From: Bradyrhizobium cosmicum
GTDB lineage: Bacteria; Pseudomonadota; Alphaproteobacteria; Rhizobiales; Xanthobacteraceae
Length of the DNA: 64,000 nt
Direction of reading: 5' to 3'
Assembly: GCF_007290395.2 (NCBI RefSeq)
Contig: NZ_CP041656.2
Coordinates: 4,774,001 to 4,838,000, forward strand
The translations under genes were made by a program, and so were the position numbers. Below the pieces are notes generated by a model, which saw only the letters and a program-made list of their open reading frames with translations, searched no databases and was not told the DNA's origin. This document shows, piece after piece, positions 1 through 8,906 of this stretch (positions within the stretch are counted from its first letter, which is position 1; each line of letters starts with the position of its first letter).

Positions 1-861
1 CATCGAGCGGTAGCAGTGCAGGACGTTGAGCTTGGCCTTGGGCGTGGCTTCGAGCTCGGCGAGGCTGCCGTCGCCGGACCACTGCGCAATCACGCGCAGG
101 CCCATCTCCTCGAGCAGGATGCGGGAGGACCAGGCATCGCCACCGATATTGTAGTCACCGATGATCGCGACGTCGTAGGGCGTCGGCTCGAATGTCGGCT
201 TGGCCTCCGGAGAGATCTTGTCGAAGATCCAGTCGCGCACGGCGTCGTTTGCAATGTGGTGACCGAGCGATTGCGAGACGCCACGGAAGCCCTCGCAGCG
301 CACCGGCACGATAGTCTTGCCTTCATACTCCTTCGACTTAACCTTCGAGACCGCCTCGATGTCGTCGCCGATCAGGCCGATCGGGCATTCCGACTGGATG
401 GTGATGCCGTGGTTGAGCGGGAACAGCTCCTGGATCTCGTCGATGATCTTGGCGAGCTTCTTGTCGCCACCGAACACGATGTCCTTCTCCTGGAAGTCGG
501 AGGTGAACTGCATGGTCACGAAGGTGTCGATGCCGGTCGTGCCGATGTAGTAGTTCCGGCGCGCCGCCCAGGAATACTGGCCGCAGCCAACCGGGCCATG
601 GCTGATATGGATCATGTCCTTGATCGGACCCCACACCACGCCCTTGGAACCCGCATAGGCGCAGCCCCGGATGGTCATGACGCCGGGGATGGACTTCAGG
701 TTGGACTTGACGCCGCAATCCGACTTGCCGGCCTCATGGACGTTGAGATGCTTGGCGCGACGTTTGGCCGTCTTCTCCGGATAGACCTTCAAGACCTCAT
801 CGATCAGTTGCTTGTTGCGGGCCTTGATCTCCGCGACGCTCTGGGTGGTTGCTAGGCTCAT
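1..861 (-). CDS. nifD: Nitrogenase MoFe protein alpha chain, N-terminal part (cut by window start)
   Basis: NifD forms the alpha2beta2 MoFe protein with NifK, holding FeMo-co and half of the P-cluster, and receives electrons from NifH in the cytoplasm. The minus-strand frame is open from the ATG at 861 to base 1 and encodes 287 residues. Typical NifD stretches are visible: [26 protein letters not shown] with the first P-cluster Cys, [11 protein letters not shown] with the second, then [12 protein letters not shown] with the third, ending in LHCYRSM. The Cys ligand of FeMo-co lies close to this edge. It starts 76 bases after the nifH stop, so nifH and nifD are almost surely one operon driven from the sigma-54 promoter upstream of nifH. 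Only the far C-terminal part is missing, because the window ends. Confidence 0.97.
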   Translation of the reverse strand, partial: MSLATTQSVAEIKARNKQLIDEVLKVYPEKTAKRRAKHLNVHEAGKSDCGVKSNLKSIPGVMTIRGCAYAGSKGVVWGPIKDMIHISHGPVGCGQYSWAARRNYYIGTTGIDTFVTMQFTSDFQEKDIVFGGDKKLAKIIDEIQELFPLNHGITIQSECPIGLIGDDIEAVSKVKSKEYEGKTIVPVRCEGFRGVSQSLGHHIANDAVRDWIFDKISPEAKPTFEPTPYDVAIIGDYNIGGDAWSSRILLEEMGLRVIAQWSGDGSLAELEATPKAKLNVLHCYRSM

Positions 862-936
862 GCGAGTATCCTTCGGTTTATCCTGTGCAATGAGGGGGCG
901 GCGCTTCTCCGAAGCGTCGGATGTAACTGGACGGCC

Positions 937-1890
<954 letters not shown>

Positions 1891-1954
1891 CTAGCTTCCA
1901 TCTGCATCTCGACGAGATCCAAAGGACGACAGCCGCGCCTTGCGCAAAGACTTT

Positions 1955-1970
1955 TGCAACGAGTGTGCCA
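1955..1970 (-). promoter_or_regulatory. Sigma-54 (-24/-12) promoter of nifHD
   Basis: On the minus strand the bases read TGGCACACTCGTTGCA, a perfect TGGCAC-N5-TTGCA. The predicted transcript start is near 1944, giving a leader of about 117 bases before the nifH ATG at 1827. This is the expected NifA-dependent promoter class. Confidence 0.93.
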
Positions 1971-2029
1971 GCGCGGTCTCAATGCAAAAAGTGCCGTATT
2001 ATGAGCGAGATAGCGATGCGGGCCGTGAT

Positions 2030-2045
2030 TGTTGCAAACCCGACA
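2030..2045. promoter_or_regulatory. NifA upstream activator site (proximal) for nifH
   Basis: The sequence is TGTTGCAAACCCGACA, an exact TGT-N10-ACA. It is centred about 93 bases upstream of the predicted nifH transcript start, within the usual range for NifA sites. Confidence 0.8.
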
Positions 2046-2079
2046 TCGCGCCATGTCGACATGTTCCCCCACGGCGCGC

Positions 2080-2095
2080 TGTTCGAAACAAAACA
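2080..2095. promoter_or_regulatory. NifA upstream activator site (distal) for nifH
   Basis: The sequence is TGTTCGAAACAAAACA, a second exact TGT-N10-ACA exactly 50 bases beyond the first (about five helical turns), centred near -143. It is also the site nearer the divergent receiver-like gene starting at 2210. Confidence 0.72.
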
Positions 2096-2209
2096 ATGCG
2101 CCGGGCAAATCAAACGATCGCCAGATGCGCGCTTTCAGCTGGGAATGCGTCTGTGACGCTCGCGGTATGGAGCTTGCTTGGTACGTTTCGTCGACGCATC
2201 GAGGGTCCC

Positions 2210-2644
2210 ATGCAGCTCGAACCGAAATTGCAAGCCGCTGCCCATCGATCGACCGTCTTCGTGATTGAAGGCGAAGAGGTCGTACGGTCTGCGCTGTCCT
2301 ACATCCTCAGGGACCGTTATCGGGTACACACATTCATATCGACGGACGAAGCGCACATCTCCGCGGACAAGCCCGATGTCGTCTTGATTGGCGCGTCCAT
2401 CTTGCAGGACCGGAGCGAGACGCTCCTACCCGAACTCATTGCGCAATTCGCCGGCGCCAAGATCCTGTTCGTGGCCGACCGAACCTCCGACCCTCTCGCG
2501 CAAGCATGCCTCGGAAGTGGTGCACACGGCGTCGTCTCCAAGCCGATCTCGTTTGATCCGGTTTGCGATGCCGTCCGCTCCGCCCTCGCCGTACCAATTG
2601 TGCAAGGCGGCCCGTCCCGCCTCATCCGCATGGCGTTTGGCTAG
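2210..2644 (+). CDS. Receiver-domain-like protein lacking the phosphoacceptor Asp
   Basis: A 144-residue protein that looks like a lone CheY-type receiver domain. The beta1 strand with an acidic patch (VFVIEGEE, residues 16-23), beta3 (KPDVVLIGASIL, 54-65) and the conserved beta5 Lys-Pro (SKPI, Lys110) can all be aligned by eye. The residue at the phosphoacceptor position is Gly61 instead of Asp, so classical phosphotransfer is unlikely. No DNA-binding domain follows. The ATG at 2210 was chosen because GAGGG sits five bases upstream and the homology begins soon after. It lies divergent from nifH and 40 bases upstream of sufE, so it is probably co-transcribed with sufE. The function is unknown. 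Confidence 0.72.
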   Translation: MQLEPKLQAAAHRSTVFVIEGEEVVRSALSYILRDRYRVHTFISTDEAHISADKPDVVLIGASILQDRSETLLPELIAQFAGAKILFVADRTSDPLAQACLGSGAHGVVSKPISFDPVCDAVRSALAVPIVQGGPSRLIRMAFG

Positions 2645-2684
2645 ATCCAGACGCCCGCAAGCGTGCCAACCACGGAGAAGACCC

Positions 2685-3134
2685 ATGACCACATCGCAGC
2701 AGCAGGCGCTCTCGATCGACGACATCGTCGAAAACTTCGCGCTGCTCGACGAATGGGACGATCGCTACCGTTACGTGATCGAGCTTGGCCGCAAGCTGGC
2801 GCCGTTTCCCGAGCAGGATCGCAACGAGGTCAATAAGGTGCGGGGGTGTGCCAGCCAGGTGTGGCTGGCAACGACCGTCTGCCGGAGCGATGGCGAAACA
2901 GTGCTCACCTTCATGGGCGACAGCGATGCCCATATCGTCCGCGGCCTGGTCGCGATCCTGATCGCGCTGCTGTCGGGGCGACCCGCTTGGCAGATCGCGA
3001 ACGAAAATCCAATCGCCCTGTTCGAGCGGCTGGGTCTTGGCGAACATCTGACGCCGCAGCGCTCCAACGGTTTCCGCTCCATGGTGGAGCGGATGCGCGC
3101 GGATGCCCAGGGCGTGCTGTCGGAAGCGGTCTAG
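2685..3134 (+). CDS. sufE: SufE-type cysteine desulfurase activator
   Basis: SufE accepts persulfide sulfur from SufS and hands it to the SufBCD scaffold. The 149-residue product shows the SufE pattern: an N-terminal DDIVENFALLDEWDDRYRYVIELG, then the sulfur-acceptor Cys55 in VRGCASQVW, then a C-terminal helical part (NPIALFERLGLGEHLTPQRSNGF). The ATG at 2685 follows a GGAG about six bases upstream. It is separated from its partner sufS by the convergent NifZ-domain gene, which ends seven bases beyond the sufE stop. Its position in the cluster suggests a nitrogenase-dedicated SufE. Confidence 0.93.
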   Translation: MTTSQQQALSIDDIVENFALLDEWDDRYRYVIELGRKLAPFPEQDRNEVNKVRGCASQVWLATTVCRSDGETVLTFMGDSDAHIVRGLVAILIALLSGRPAWQIANENPIALFERLGLGEHLTPQRSNGFRSMVERMRADAQGVLSEAV

Positions 3135-3141
3135 TCAGCGT

Positions 3142-3510
3142 CTATTCAAGGCCGACGTCGAGAGCCGTTCCTATCCGCATCATCTCGTGGCCGCGCATGA
3201 TGACGAACACTGAGCGTCCGGCGAATTCGACCGTGTAGTAAGTATCGTCGAGAAACCGCCACCTCTCGCGGACGATTCCGGTATCGCCGGGATACACCAG
3301 GGCCTCACCGACGTCCTTGTGCGGGTACATGCCGTCGTTCATGATCGGCGCCAGCGAACGGATCGGCTCTCCCGGATCGAAACGGCCGGCCAGCCGCATT
3401 TCCATGTTGCGCACCGTCTTGTGCCGACCGGCGTTGCATACGACGCGCGCGACCGGCTTCGACTTGGAGCCCGACGGGGGCTTCGGCTTCGCAGCGATCT
3501 GTCCGCTCAT
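3142..3510 (-). CDS. nifZ: NifZ-domain protein
   Basis: This 122-residue protein carries a NifZ-like region at about residues 44-115, with the family signature NDGMYPHKDVGEALVYPGDTG followed by a tyrosine-rich strand (TYYTVEF). NifZ acts in maturation of the second P-cluster pair of the MoFe protein. The first 40 residues are a Lys/Pro/Ser-rich extension not usual in NifZ, and the end (VFVIMRGHEMM) differs from classical NifZ, so it may be a NifZ-related variant. Its ATG overlaps the sufS stop by four bases, so it is translationally coupled to the suf operon. The symbol is tentative. Confidence 0.68.
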   Translation of the reverse strand: MSGQIAAKPKPPSGSKSKPVARVVCNAGRHKTVRNMEMRLAGRFDPGEPIRSLAPIMNDGMYPHKDVGEALVYPGDTGIVRERWRFLDDTYYTVEFAGRSVFVIMRGHEMMRIGTALDVGLE

Positions 3511-4748
3511 GAGAATAGCTCCTGGGCCTTGGTCAGCGCCTCCGCGAGGACGTCGACCTCCTCCTTGGTATTGTAGAGCGCGAACGAGGCACGGCAGGTG
3601 GCTGAGACACCGAACCGATCGAGCAACGGCATGGCGCAGTGCGTGCCGGCCCGCACGGCGATGCCGGAGCGATCGATCACGGTCGCAAAATCGTGGGCAT
3701 GCGCGTTCTTCATCTCGAACGAGACGATGGCGCCCTTTTCGGCGGCCGTGCCGATGATCCGCAACGAATTGATTCCACGCAACCGTTCCTGGGCATAGGT
3801 CAGCAGCCCATTCTCGTGTCTGCGGATCCGCTCTTTGCCGATGGAATTGATGTAGTCGATCGCGGCACCAAGCCCGATGGCCTGCACGATCGACGGCGTC
3901 CCGGCCTCGAAGCGGTGCGGCGGATCGCCATAGGTGATGACGTCACGTGTAACCTCGCGGATCATCTCGCCGCCACCGTTGAACGGCGTCATCGCGGCAA
4001 GATGCTCGTACTTACCGTATAGCGCGCCAATGCCGGTCGGTCCGTAGAGCTTGTGGCCGGTGATGACGTAGAAATCGCAGTCGATGTCGCGGACATCGAC
4101 GTCCATGTGGACGCAGCCCTGCGAGCCGTCGACCAGAACCGGAATGCCCCGGGCGTGCGCCAGCCGAACCACGTCCTTGACGGGAACGACGCTTCCCAGC
4201 ACGTTCGACATCTGCGTGATCGCCACCATCCTGGTGCGATCGGTCAGGAGCTTCTCGAACTCGTCGAGCAGGAAGTTTCCATCGTCATCAACCGGTGCCC
4301 ATTTGATGACGGCGCCCTGACGCTCCCTGAGGAAGTGCCAGGGCACGATATTGGCATGATGCTCCATGATCGAGAGTACGATCTCGTCACCAGGGCCGAT
4401 GCGCTCCCGACCAAAGGTTTGCGCCACCAAATTGATCGCTTCCGTGGCACCGCGCGTGAAGATGACCTCCTCGCGGCGCCCGGCATTGAGGAAGCGCGCG
4501 ACCTTGTCACGGGCGCCCTCATAGGCATCCGTCGCCGCATTGGCGAGATAGTGCAACCCGCGATGCACATTGGCGCATTCGGACGTGTAGGCCTGGGTCA
4601 GGCGATCGAGCACCGCTTTCGGCTTCTGGGCGGATGCCGCATTGTCCAGATAGACCAGCGGCTTGCCATAGACCTGCATCGCTAGGATCGGGAAATCCTC
4701 GCGGACACGCTGAACGTCATAACTGCCGTTGCTGACTGCCGGATGCAT
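3507..4748 (-). CDS. sufS: Cysteine desulfurase, SufS type
   Basis: A PLP-dependent enzyme that removes sulfur from L-cysteine as an enzyme-bound persulfide for Fe-S assembly. It has 413 residues, the group II desulfurase size. The PLP lysine is Lys233 in TGHKLYGPTG and the persulfide Cys is Cys371 in RAGTHCAMPLLDRFG. The start MHPAVSNGSYDVQRVREDFPIL leads directly into the family N-terminus. It lies four bases after sufD and overlaps the NifZ-domain gene. In this setting it may replace NifS, the group I enzyme commonly found in nif clusters; no nifS or nifU is seen in this window. Confidence 0.95.
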   Translation of the reverse strand: MHPAVSNGSYDVQRVREDFPILAMQVYGKPLVYLDNAASAQKPKAVLDRLTQAYTSECANVHRGLHYLANAATDAYEGARDKVARFLNAGRREEVIFTRGATEAINLVAQTFGRERIGPGDEIVLSIMEHHANIVPWHFLRERQGAVIKWAPVDDDGNFLLDEFEKLLTDRTRMVAITQMSNVLGSVVPVKDVVRLAHARGIPVLVDGSQGCVHMDVDVRDIDCDFYVITGHKLYGPTGIGALYGKYEHLAAMTPFNGGGEMIREVTRDVITYGDPPHRFEAGTPSIVQAIGLGAAIDYINSIGKERIRRHENGLLTYAQERLRGINSLRIIGTAAEKGAIVSFEMKNAHAHDFATVIDRSGIAVRAGTHCAMPLLDRFGVSATCRASFALYNTKEEVDVLAEALTKAQELFS

Positions 4749-4752
4749 GGGA

Positions 4753-6066
4753 TCATCCCCGCCCCTTGAGCCAGTCCGTCATGATCCGGGACAGAGCACC
4801 GCGCAGATCCTCCCGGTCGATTGCGTCGATCACTTCGCCGACAAAGGCCTGGATCAGCAGCGCTTCGGCCTCCTTCTCGGGGATGCCGCGGGCCATGAGG
4901 TAGAACTTGAGCTGATCGTCCAGCGCGCCAGTGGTGGTTCCGTGTCCGCACTGCACATCGTCGGCGAAGATCTCGAGCTCCGGCTTGCAATTGGCAGTCG
5001 CCTCATCGGACAGCAACAGCGCCCGCGCCATCATCCTGGCGTCGGTCTGCTGCGCGCCCTGCTGTACCGTGATCCTACCCTGGAACACTGCGCGGGCCTC
5101 GTCATCGACAACAGCCTTGAACACCTCCCGGCTTTGCGAGCCGGCTGCGACGTGATCAATGACGAGCGTGGTATCGGCGTGCTGCCGGCCGGCGAGCAGG
5201 CTCGCTTGATGGATTTGAGCATCGGTCCCCTTGCCGGCGAGCGTCACGAGGAGCTGGTTTCGCACCACGGCGCCGCCGGTCGTGAAACCAAACTCGCGAT
5301 AGCGGACGCGCGCCCCGATCTCAGCCTGGAGCGTCGCAATATGCAACGCAGCGGCGCCCTCGCAGGTCAGCTTGATGCGGTCGAACTCGGCGTCATCCGC
5401 CACAATTAACTGAAGCGCGGTATTGACCTGATAGTCGGACAAGTCGGGACCCTCGTGCGTCTCGATCAGCGTGACACGCGCCCGTTCGCCAACCTCCAGC
5501 CGGGACACCGTAAACATCGCCGACGGCGTGCCGGTCGTGGTGACGTAGGCAAGATGGATCGGTCGCTCGAGAACGACGTCGGGAGCGACCGCGATCACGA
5601 CGCCGGACGCCGCGAACGCACGATTGAGCGAGGCGGCCGGATCGCACTCCGCGCCGCTCAACAGAACCGGCTCGTCCGCGGCAAGAACCTCGGTAGCCGA
5701 ACGAATGCTGACCCCGGCTTCAAGGCTCGCGAGATCGGACAGGTCGGGGACGAATACGCCGTTGACGATGAGGAGCCGCCGTAGCCCCAGGTCGTCGAGC
5801 GCCGCTCCCGGCACTGCGGCGTCCACTTTGCTCGCATCGGGCAGCGGGGCCAACGGCTTGGCATCACGCACCAGGCGCCGAAGATCGGTGTACTTCCAAC
5901 CCTCCAGCCGCGCGTGAGGCAGACCGGACTCGGAGAAGCGATCGAACGCCTCGAGCCGGAGCGCTTCGGTCCGGCTGCCACCGGGCAACGTCTGGCGCGC
6001 TGCGGCAAACAGGTCGGCGAGCCCGATCTCGGCTGCAGTCTTCACAGGGCGGATCTCGGCGTTCAT
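4753..6066 (-). CDS. sufD: Fe-S cluster assembly scaffold subunit SufD
   Basis: SufD partners SufB and the SufC ATPase in the SufBC2D scaffold. The product has 437 residues. The N-terminal helical part (PGGSRTEALRLEAFDRFSESGLPHARLEGWKYTDLRRL) and the C-terminal beta-helix with the signature ADDVQCGHGTTTGALDDQLKFYLMARGIPEKEAEALLIQAF are visible; the conserved His interfacing with SufB lies in CGHGTT. It sits five bases downstream of sufC and four upstream of sufS. Confidence 0.95.
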   Translation of the reverse strand: MNAEIRPVKTAAEIGLADLFAAARQTLPGGSRTEALRLEAFDRFSESGLPHARLEGWKYTDLRRLVRDAKPLAPLPDASKVDAAVPGAALDDLGLRRLLIVNGVFVPDLSDLASLEAGVSIRSATEVLAADEPVLLSGAECDPAASLNRAFAASGVVIAVAPDVVLERPIHLAYVTTTGTPSAMFTVSRLEVGERARVTLIETHEGPDLSDYQVNTALQLIVADDAEFDRIKLTCEGAAALHIATLQAEIGARVRYREFGFTTGGAVVRNQLLVTLAGKGTDAQIHQASLLAGRQHADTTLVIDHVAAGSQSREVFKAVVDDEARAVFQGRITVQQGAQQTDARMMARALLLSDEATANCKPELEIFADDVQCGHGTTTGALDDQLKFYLMARGIPEKEAEALLIQAFVGEVIDAIDREDLRGALSRIMTDWLKGRG

Positions 6067-6071
6067 GGCGA

Positions 6072-6833
6072 TCAGGCCGCTTCGCTTTGATACTGGGCGT
6101 AGCCGGTCGCTTCCAGCTCGAGCGCCAGCTCCTTGCCGCCGGTCTTCACAATGCGGCCGGCCGCGAGCACATGCACGACATCGGGCACGATATAGTCGAG
6201 CAACCGCTGATAGTGCGTGATGACAATCATGCCGCGGTCCGCCGCCCGCAGCCGGTTGACGCCGTCTGCGACGATGCGGAGCGCGTCGATGTCGAGGCCG
6301 GAATCGGTCTCATCCAGTACGCAGAGACGCGGCTCCAGGAGCGCCATCTGAAGCGTCTCGTTGCGCTTCTTCTCACCGCCAGAGAAGCCCACATTGAGGG
6401 GGCGCTTGAGCATCTCCGGATCGATACTGAGTTGCTTGGCAAGTTCTCGCACGCGCTTCAGGACGTCGGGCGATGACAGCTCTTCCTCGCCACGCTTCTT
6501 GCGCTGGGCATTGAGCGCGGTGCGCAGGAAAGTCAGCGTGGCGACACCGGGAATTTCAAGGGGATATTGAAAAGCCAGGAACAGCCCCTTGGCGGCGCGT
6601 TCATCCGGCGCCATGGCCAGCAGGTCTTCGCCATTCAAATACACTTCGCCACCGGTGATCTCGTAACCCGGCTTGCCTGACAGCACATAGGACAGCGTCG
6701 ACTTGCCGGCGCCATTCGGCCCCATGATGGCGTGGACCTCGCCTTTGCCGACGCAAAGGTCGAGCCCATTGAGGATCTGGCGGCCATCGATCTCCGCCTT
6801 GAGCCCACGGATGTCCAGGAGCGCCGTCATCAC
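6072..6833 (-). CDS. sufC: Fe-S cluster assembly ATPase SufC
   Basis: An ABC-type ATPase that drives conformational change of the SufBCD scaffold; it is not a transporter. The 253 residues hold Walker A (GPNGAGKST, about 38-46), the signature region (GFSGGEKKRNE), Walker B (LCVLDETDSGLDID) and the H-loop (ITHYQRLLDYI). The DETDSGLD variant of Walker B/D-loop is typical of SufC. The product starts MMTALLDIRG; the second Met is also possible. It lies 31 bases after sufB. Confidence 0.96.
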   Translation of the reverse strand: MMTALLDIRGLKAEIDGRQILNGLDLCVGKGEVHAIMGPNGAGKSTLSYVLSGKPGYEITGGEVYLNGEDLLAMAPDERAAKGLFLAFQYPLEIPGVATLTFLRTALNAQRKKRGEEELSSPDVLKRVRELAKQLSIDPEMLKRPLNVGFSGGEKKRNETLQMALLEPRLCVLDETDSGLDIDALRIVADGVNRLRAADRGMIVITHYQRLLDYIVPDVVHVLAAGRIVKTGGKELALELEATGYAQYQSEAA

Positions 6834-6864
6834 ACTTCTCCTTGCGTCTCGCGTTCGGCCATCA

Positions 6865-8361
6865 TCAGCCTACGCTACCTTCGAGCGAGATCGAGATCAG
6901 CTTCTGCGCTTCCACCGCGAACTCCATCGGCAGTTGCTGCAGCACGTCCTTGACGAAGCCGTTGACGACGAGGCCGACCGCCTCTTCTTGCGAAAGGCCG
7001 CGCTGGATGCAGTAGAACAGCACGTCCTCGGAGATCTTCGAGGTCGTCGCCTCGTGCTCGAACGTCGCCGAGGAGTTCTTCGCCTCGATGTACGGCACGG
7101 TGTGCGCGCCGCATTTGTCGCCGATCAGCAGGGAATCGCAGGCCGTGAAGTTGCGCGCGCCGGTCGCCTTGCGATGGGCGGTGACGAGGCCGCGATAGGT
7201 GTTCTGCGACTTGCCGGCTGCGATGCCCTTGGAGATAATCCGGCTCGACGTGTTCTTGCCGAGATGGATCATCTTGGTGCCGGAGTCGACCTGCTGATAG
7301 CCGTTCGAGATCGCGATCGAGTAGAACTCGCCGCGCGAATTGTCGCCGCGGAGAATGCAGCTCGGGTACTTCCAGGTGATCGCCGACCCGGTCTCGACCT
7401 GGGTCCAGGAGATCTTGGAGTTGTTGCCACGGCAGTCGCCACGCTTGGTGACGAAATTGTAGATGCCGCCCTTGCCTTCCGAATTGCCGGGGTACCAGTT
7501 CTGCACCGTCGAATATTTGATCTCGGCGTCGTCATGGGCGACGAGCTCGACCACGGCGGCGTGCAGCTGGTTCTCGTCGCGCTGCGGCGCGGTGCAGCCT
7601 TCGAGATAGCTGACGTAAGAGCCCTTGTCGGCGATGATCAGCGTGCGCTCGAACTGGCCGGTGTTGCGCTCGTTGATGCGGAAATAGGTCGACAGCTCCA
7701 TCGGGCAGCGCACCCCCGGCGGCACGTAGACGAACGAGCCGTCGGAGAACACCGCCGAGTTCAGCGTCGCGTAGAAATTGTCCGAGGTCGGAACCACCGA
7801 GCCGAGATATTTCTGGACCAGCTCGGGATGCTCGCGGATCGCCTCCGAGATCGGCATGAAGATCACGCCGGCCTTCTTCAACTCGGCCTTGAAGGTGGTC
7901 GCGACCGAGACCGAATCGAACACCGCGTCGACCGCGATCTTGCGCCTGTTGGGGTCCTGCTCGCCGGGCTTGGGCTCGACGCCTTCGAGCATGGCGACTT
8001 CCCGCAAGGGGATGCCGAGCCTCTCATAGGTCTTCAGGATCTCCGGATCGATCTCGTCGAGCGAGGTGATCGTCTTCTTCGGCTTCGGCGCCGAATAGTA
8101 ATAGAGGTCCTGGAAGTCGATCTTGGGATAGTCGACGCGGGCCCAGGTCGGCTCGGTCATGGTCAGCCAGCGCCGATAGGCTTCGAGCCGCCACTGGAGC
8201 ATCCAGGCGGGTTCGTTCTTCTTCTCGGAGATGAACTTGACGGTCTCTGCCGACAGCCCTTTCGGGGCCTTCTCGGATTCAATTTGCGTTTCGAATCCAT
8301 AGCGATACTGATCAACGTCGATGCCGCGGACCCGCTCGATCGTTTCCTGAACCGCTACCAT
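6865..8361 (-). CDS. sufB: Fe-S cluster assembly scaffold subunit SufB
   Basis: SufB is the main scaffold subunit on which the nascent cluster is built. It has 498 residues, the usual size. Recognisable blocks are [22 protein letters not shown] near the N-terminus, [43 protein letters not shown] in the middle, and the C-terminal [35 protein letters not shown]. Conserved cysteines such as those in KCGAHTVPY are present. The start codon directly abuts the stop of the small ORF upstream, suggesting coupled translation from the fdxN promoter. Confidence 0.97.
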   Translation of the reverse strand: MVAVQETIERVRGIDVDQYRYGFETQIESEKAPKGLSAETVKFISEKKNEPAWMLQWRLEAYRRWLTMTEPTWARVDYPKIDFQDLYYYSAPKPKKTITSLDEIDPEILKTYERLGIPLREVAMLEGVEPKPGEQDPNRRKIAVDAVFDSVSVATTFKAELKKAGVIFMPISEAIREHPELVQKYLGSVVPTSDNFYATLNSAVFSDGSFVYVPPGVRCPMELSTYFRINERNTGQFERTLIIADKGSYVSYLEGCTAPQRDENQLHAAVVELVAHDDAEIKYSTVQNWYPGNSEGKGGIYNFVTKRGDCRGNNSKISWTQVETGSAITWKYPSCILRGDNSRGEFYSIAISNGYQQVDSGTKMIHLGKNTSSRIISKGIAAGKSQNTYRGLVTAHRKATGARNFTACDSLLIGDKCGAHTVPYIEAKNSSATFEHEATTSKISEDVLFYCIQRGLSQEEAVGLVVNGFVKDVLQQLPMEFAVEAQKLISISLEGSVG

Positions 8362-8556
8362 CTATTGCTCCCTACGCGAAATCGATAGACCAGCCGTGCT
8401 CCGCGCACGATGCGTACGTGCCCGGTTGGCCGCGTAGGCGATGACCCGCGTCACATGACGTTCGGGACCAGTCACGAGCAGGCCCAGTTGCATGGCCCGG
8501 CGCAGGACCTGTGCCGCCAGCGTATCGATCCAGCCCGATGGTCGTGAGCGCGTCAT
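8362..8556 (-). CDS. Small unknown ORF between fdxN and sufB
   Basis: This 64-residue ORF starts nine bases after the ferredoxin stop, has a GGGCGG-like purine patch just upstream of its ATG, and its stop touches the sufB start. That spacing suggests a real, coupled gene. The product is rich in Arg (about 20 percent) and Ala, with an amphipathic N-terminal half (WIDTLAAQVLRRAMQLGLLV) and a basic tail. I recognise no family. It could instead be untranslated leader with chance coding capacity, since this genome has many GC-rich open frames. Confidence 0.42.
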   Translation of the reverse strand: MTRSRPSGWIDTLAAQVLRRAMQLGLLVTGPERHVTRVIAYAANRARTHRARSTAGLSISRREQ

Positions 8557-8565
8557 CGGCCCGCC

Positions 8566-8760
8566 CTATGCTGGAACGCAAGTGTCGGGTACGGGGCAGA
8601 CGACCGCGCATTGCGCCGTATCGAAATGCCCTTCGCACTCCGTGCACTTCTTCGGATCGATGACGTACATGTCGCGCTTGAGGCTGATCGCGGCGTTGGG
8701 ACATTCGAACTCGCAGGCACCGCAGACCGTGCATTGTGAGGCGATGATCTTGTAGGCCAT
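8566..8760 (-). CDS. fdxN: 2[4Fe-4S] ferredoxin, FdxN type
   Basis: A 64-residue bacterial-type ferredoxin, a likely low-potential electron carrier to NifH or to Nif cofactor assembly. The first cluster motif is C10-x2-C13-x2-C16-x3-C20, and the second is C39-x2-C42-x8-C51-x3-C55, the long-loop form seen in FdxN and related nif ferredoxins. It lies just downstream of nifA with its own -24/-12 promoter and two NifA-type sites, and heads the suf operon. The symbol is given by resemblance and position. Confidence 0.88.
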   Translation of the reverse strand: MAYKIIASQCTVCGACEFECPNAAISLKRDMYVIDPKKCTECEGHFDTAQCAVVCPVPDTCVPA

Positions 8761-8783
8761 GTGGTGCGGCTCCTCGACCGAGC

Positions 8784-8799
8784 GATGTCATTTGACATC
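8784..8799. repeat. Perfect inverted repeat at the predicted fdxN transcript start
   Basis: The bases read GATGTCATTTGACATC: two 7-base arms around TT. It spans about -5 to +11 relative to the transcript start predicted from the -24/-12 element (near 8795). It could be an operator or a 5' mRNA hairpin; no regulator is identified. Confidence 0.5.
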
Positions 8800-8804
8800 A
8801 CCCT

Positions 8805-8820
8805 TTCAAAGGCCGTGCCA
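8805..8820 (-). promoter_or_regulatory. Sigma-54 promoter of fdxN-suf operon (imperfect -12)
   Basis: The minus strand reads TGGCACGGCCTTTGAA: the -24 box TGGCAC is perfect and the spacing is right, but the -12 box is TTGA instead of TTGC. Two NifA-type sites lie 45-80 bases upstream, which supports it. Confidence 0.68.
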
Positions 8821-8864
8821 ACCGCGAAAGGCCTGAAATCCAATAGCTATCTTGCTTATCGCGT

Positions 8865-8880
8865 TGTCGTGGGCCCGACA
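8865..8880. promoter_or_regulatory. NifA upstream activator site for fdxN (proximal)
   Basis: TGTCGTGGGCCCGACA matches TGT-N10-ACA exactly and is centred about 77 bases upstream of the predicted fdxN transcript start. Confidence 0.74.
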
Positions 8881-8883
8881 GCG

Positions 8884-8899
8884 TGTCGCATCTGCGACA
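8884..8899. promoter_or_regulatory. NifA upstream activator site for fdxN (distal)
   Basis: TGTCGCATCTGCGACA matches TGT-N10-ACA and its 7-base arms are perfectly complementary around TC. It starts four bases after the first and lies eight bases past the nifA stop, so it could also form a weak hairpin at the nifA 3' end. Confidence 0.74.
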
Positions 8900-8906
8900 T
8901 GCGCTG

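Noticed and set aside
6703..8388. 561-residue plus-strand frame over sufB and the sufC start
   Set aside because: Shadow of sufB; low-complexity Arg/Asp/Leu translation with no family features.
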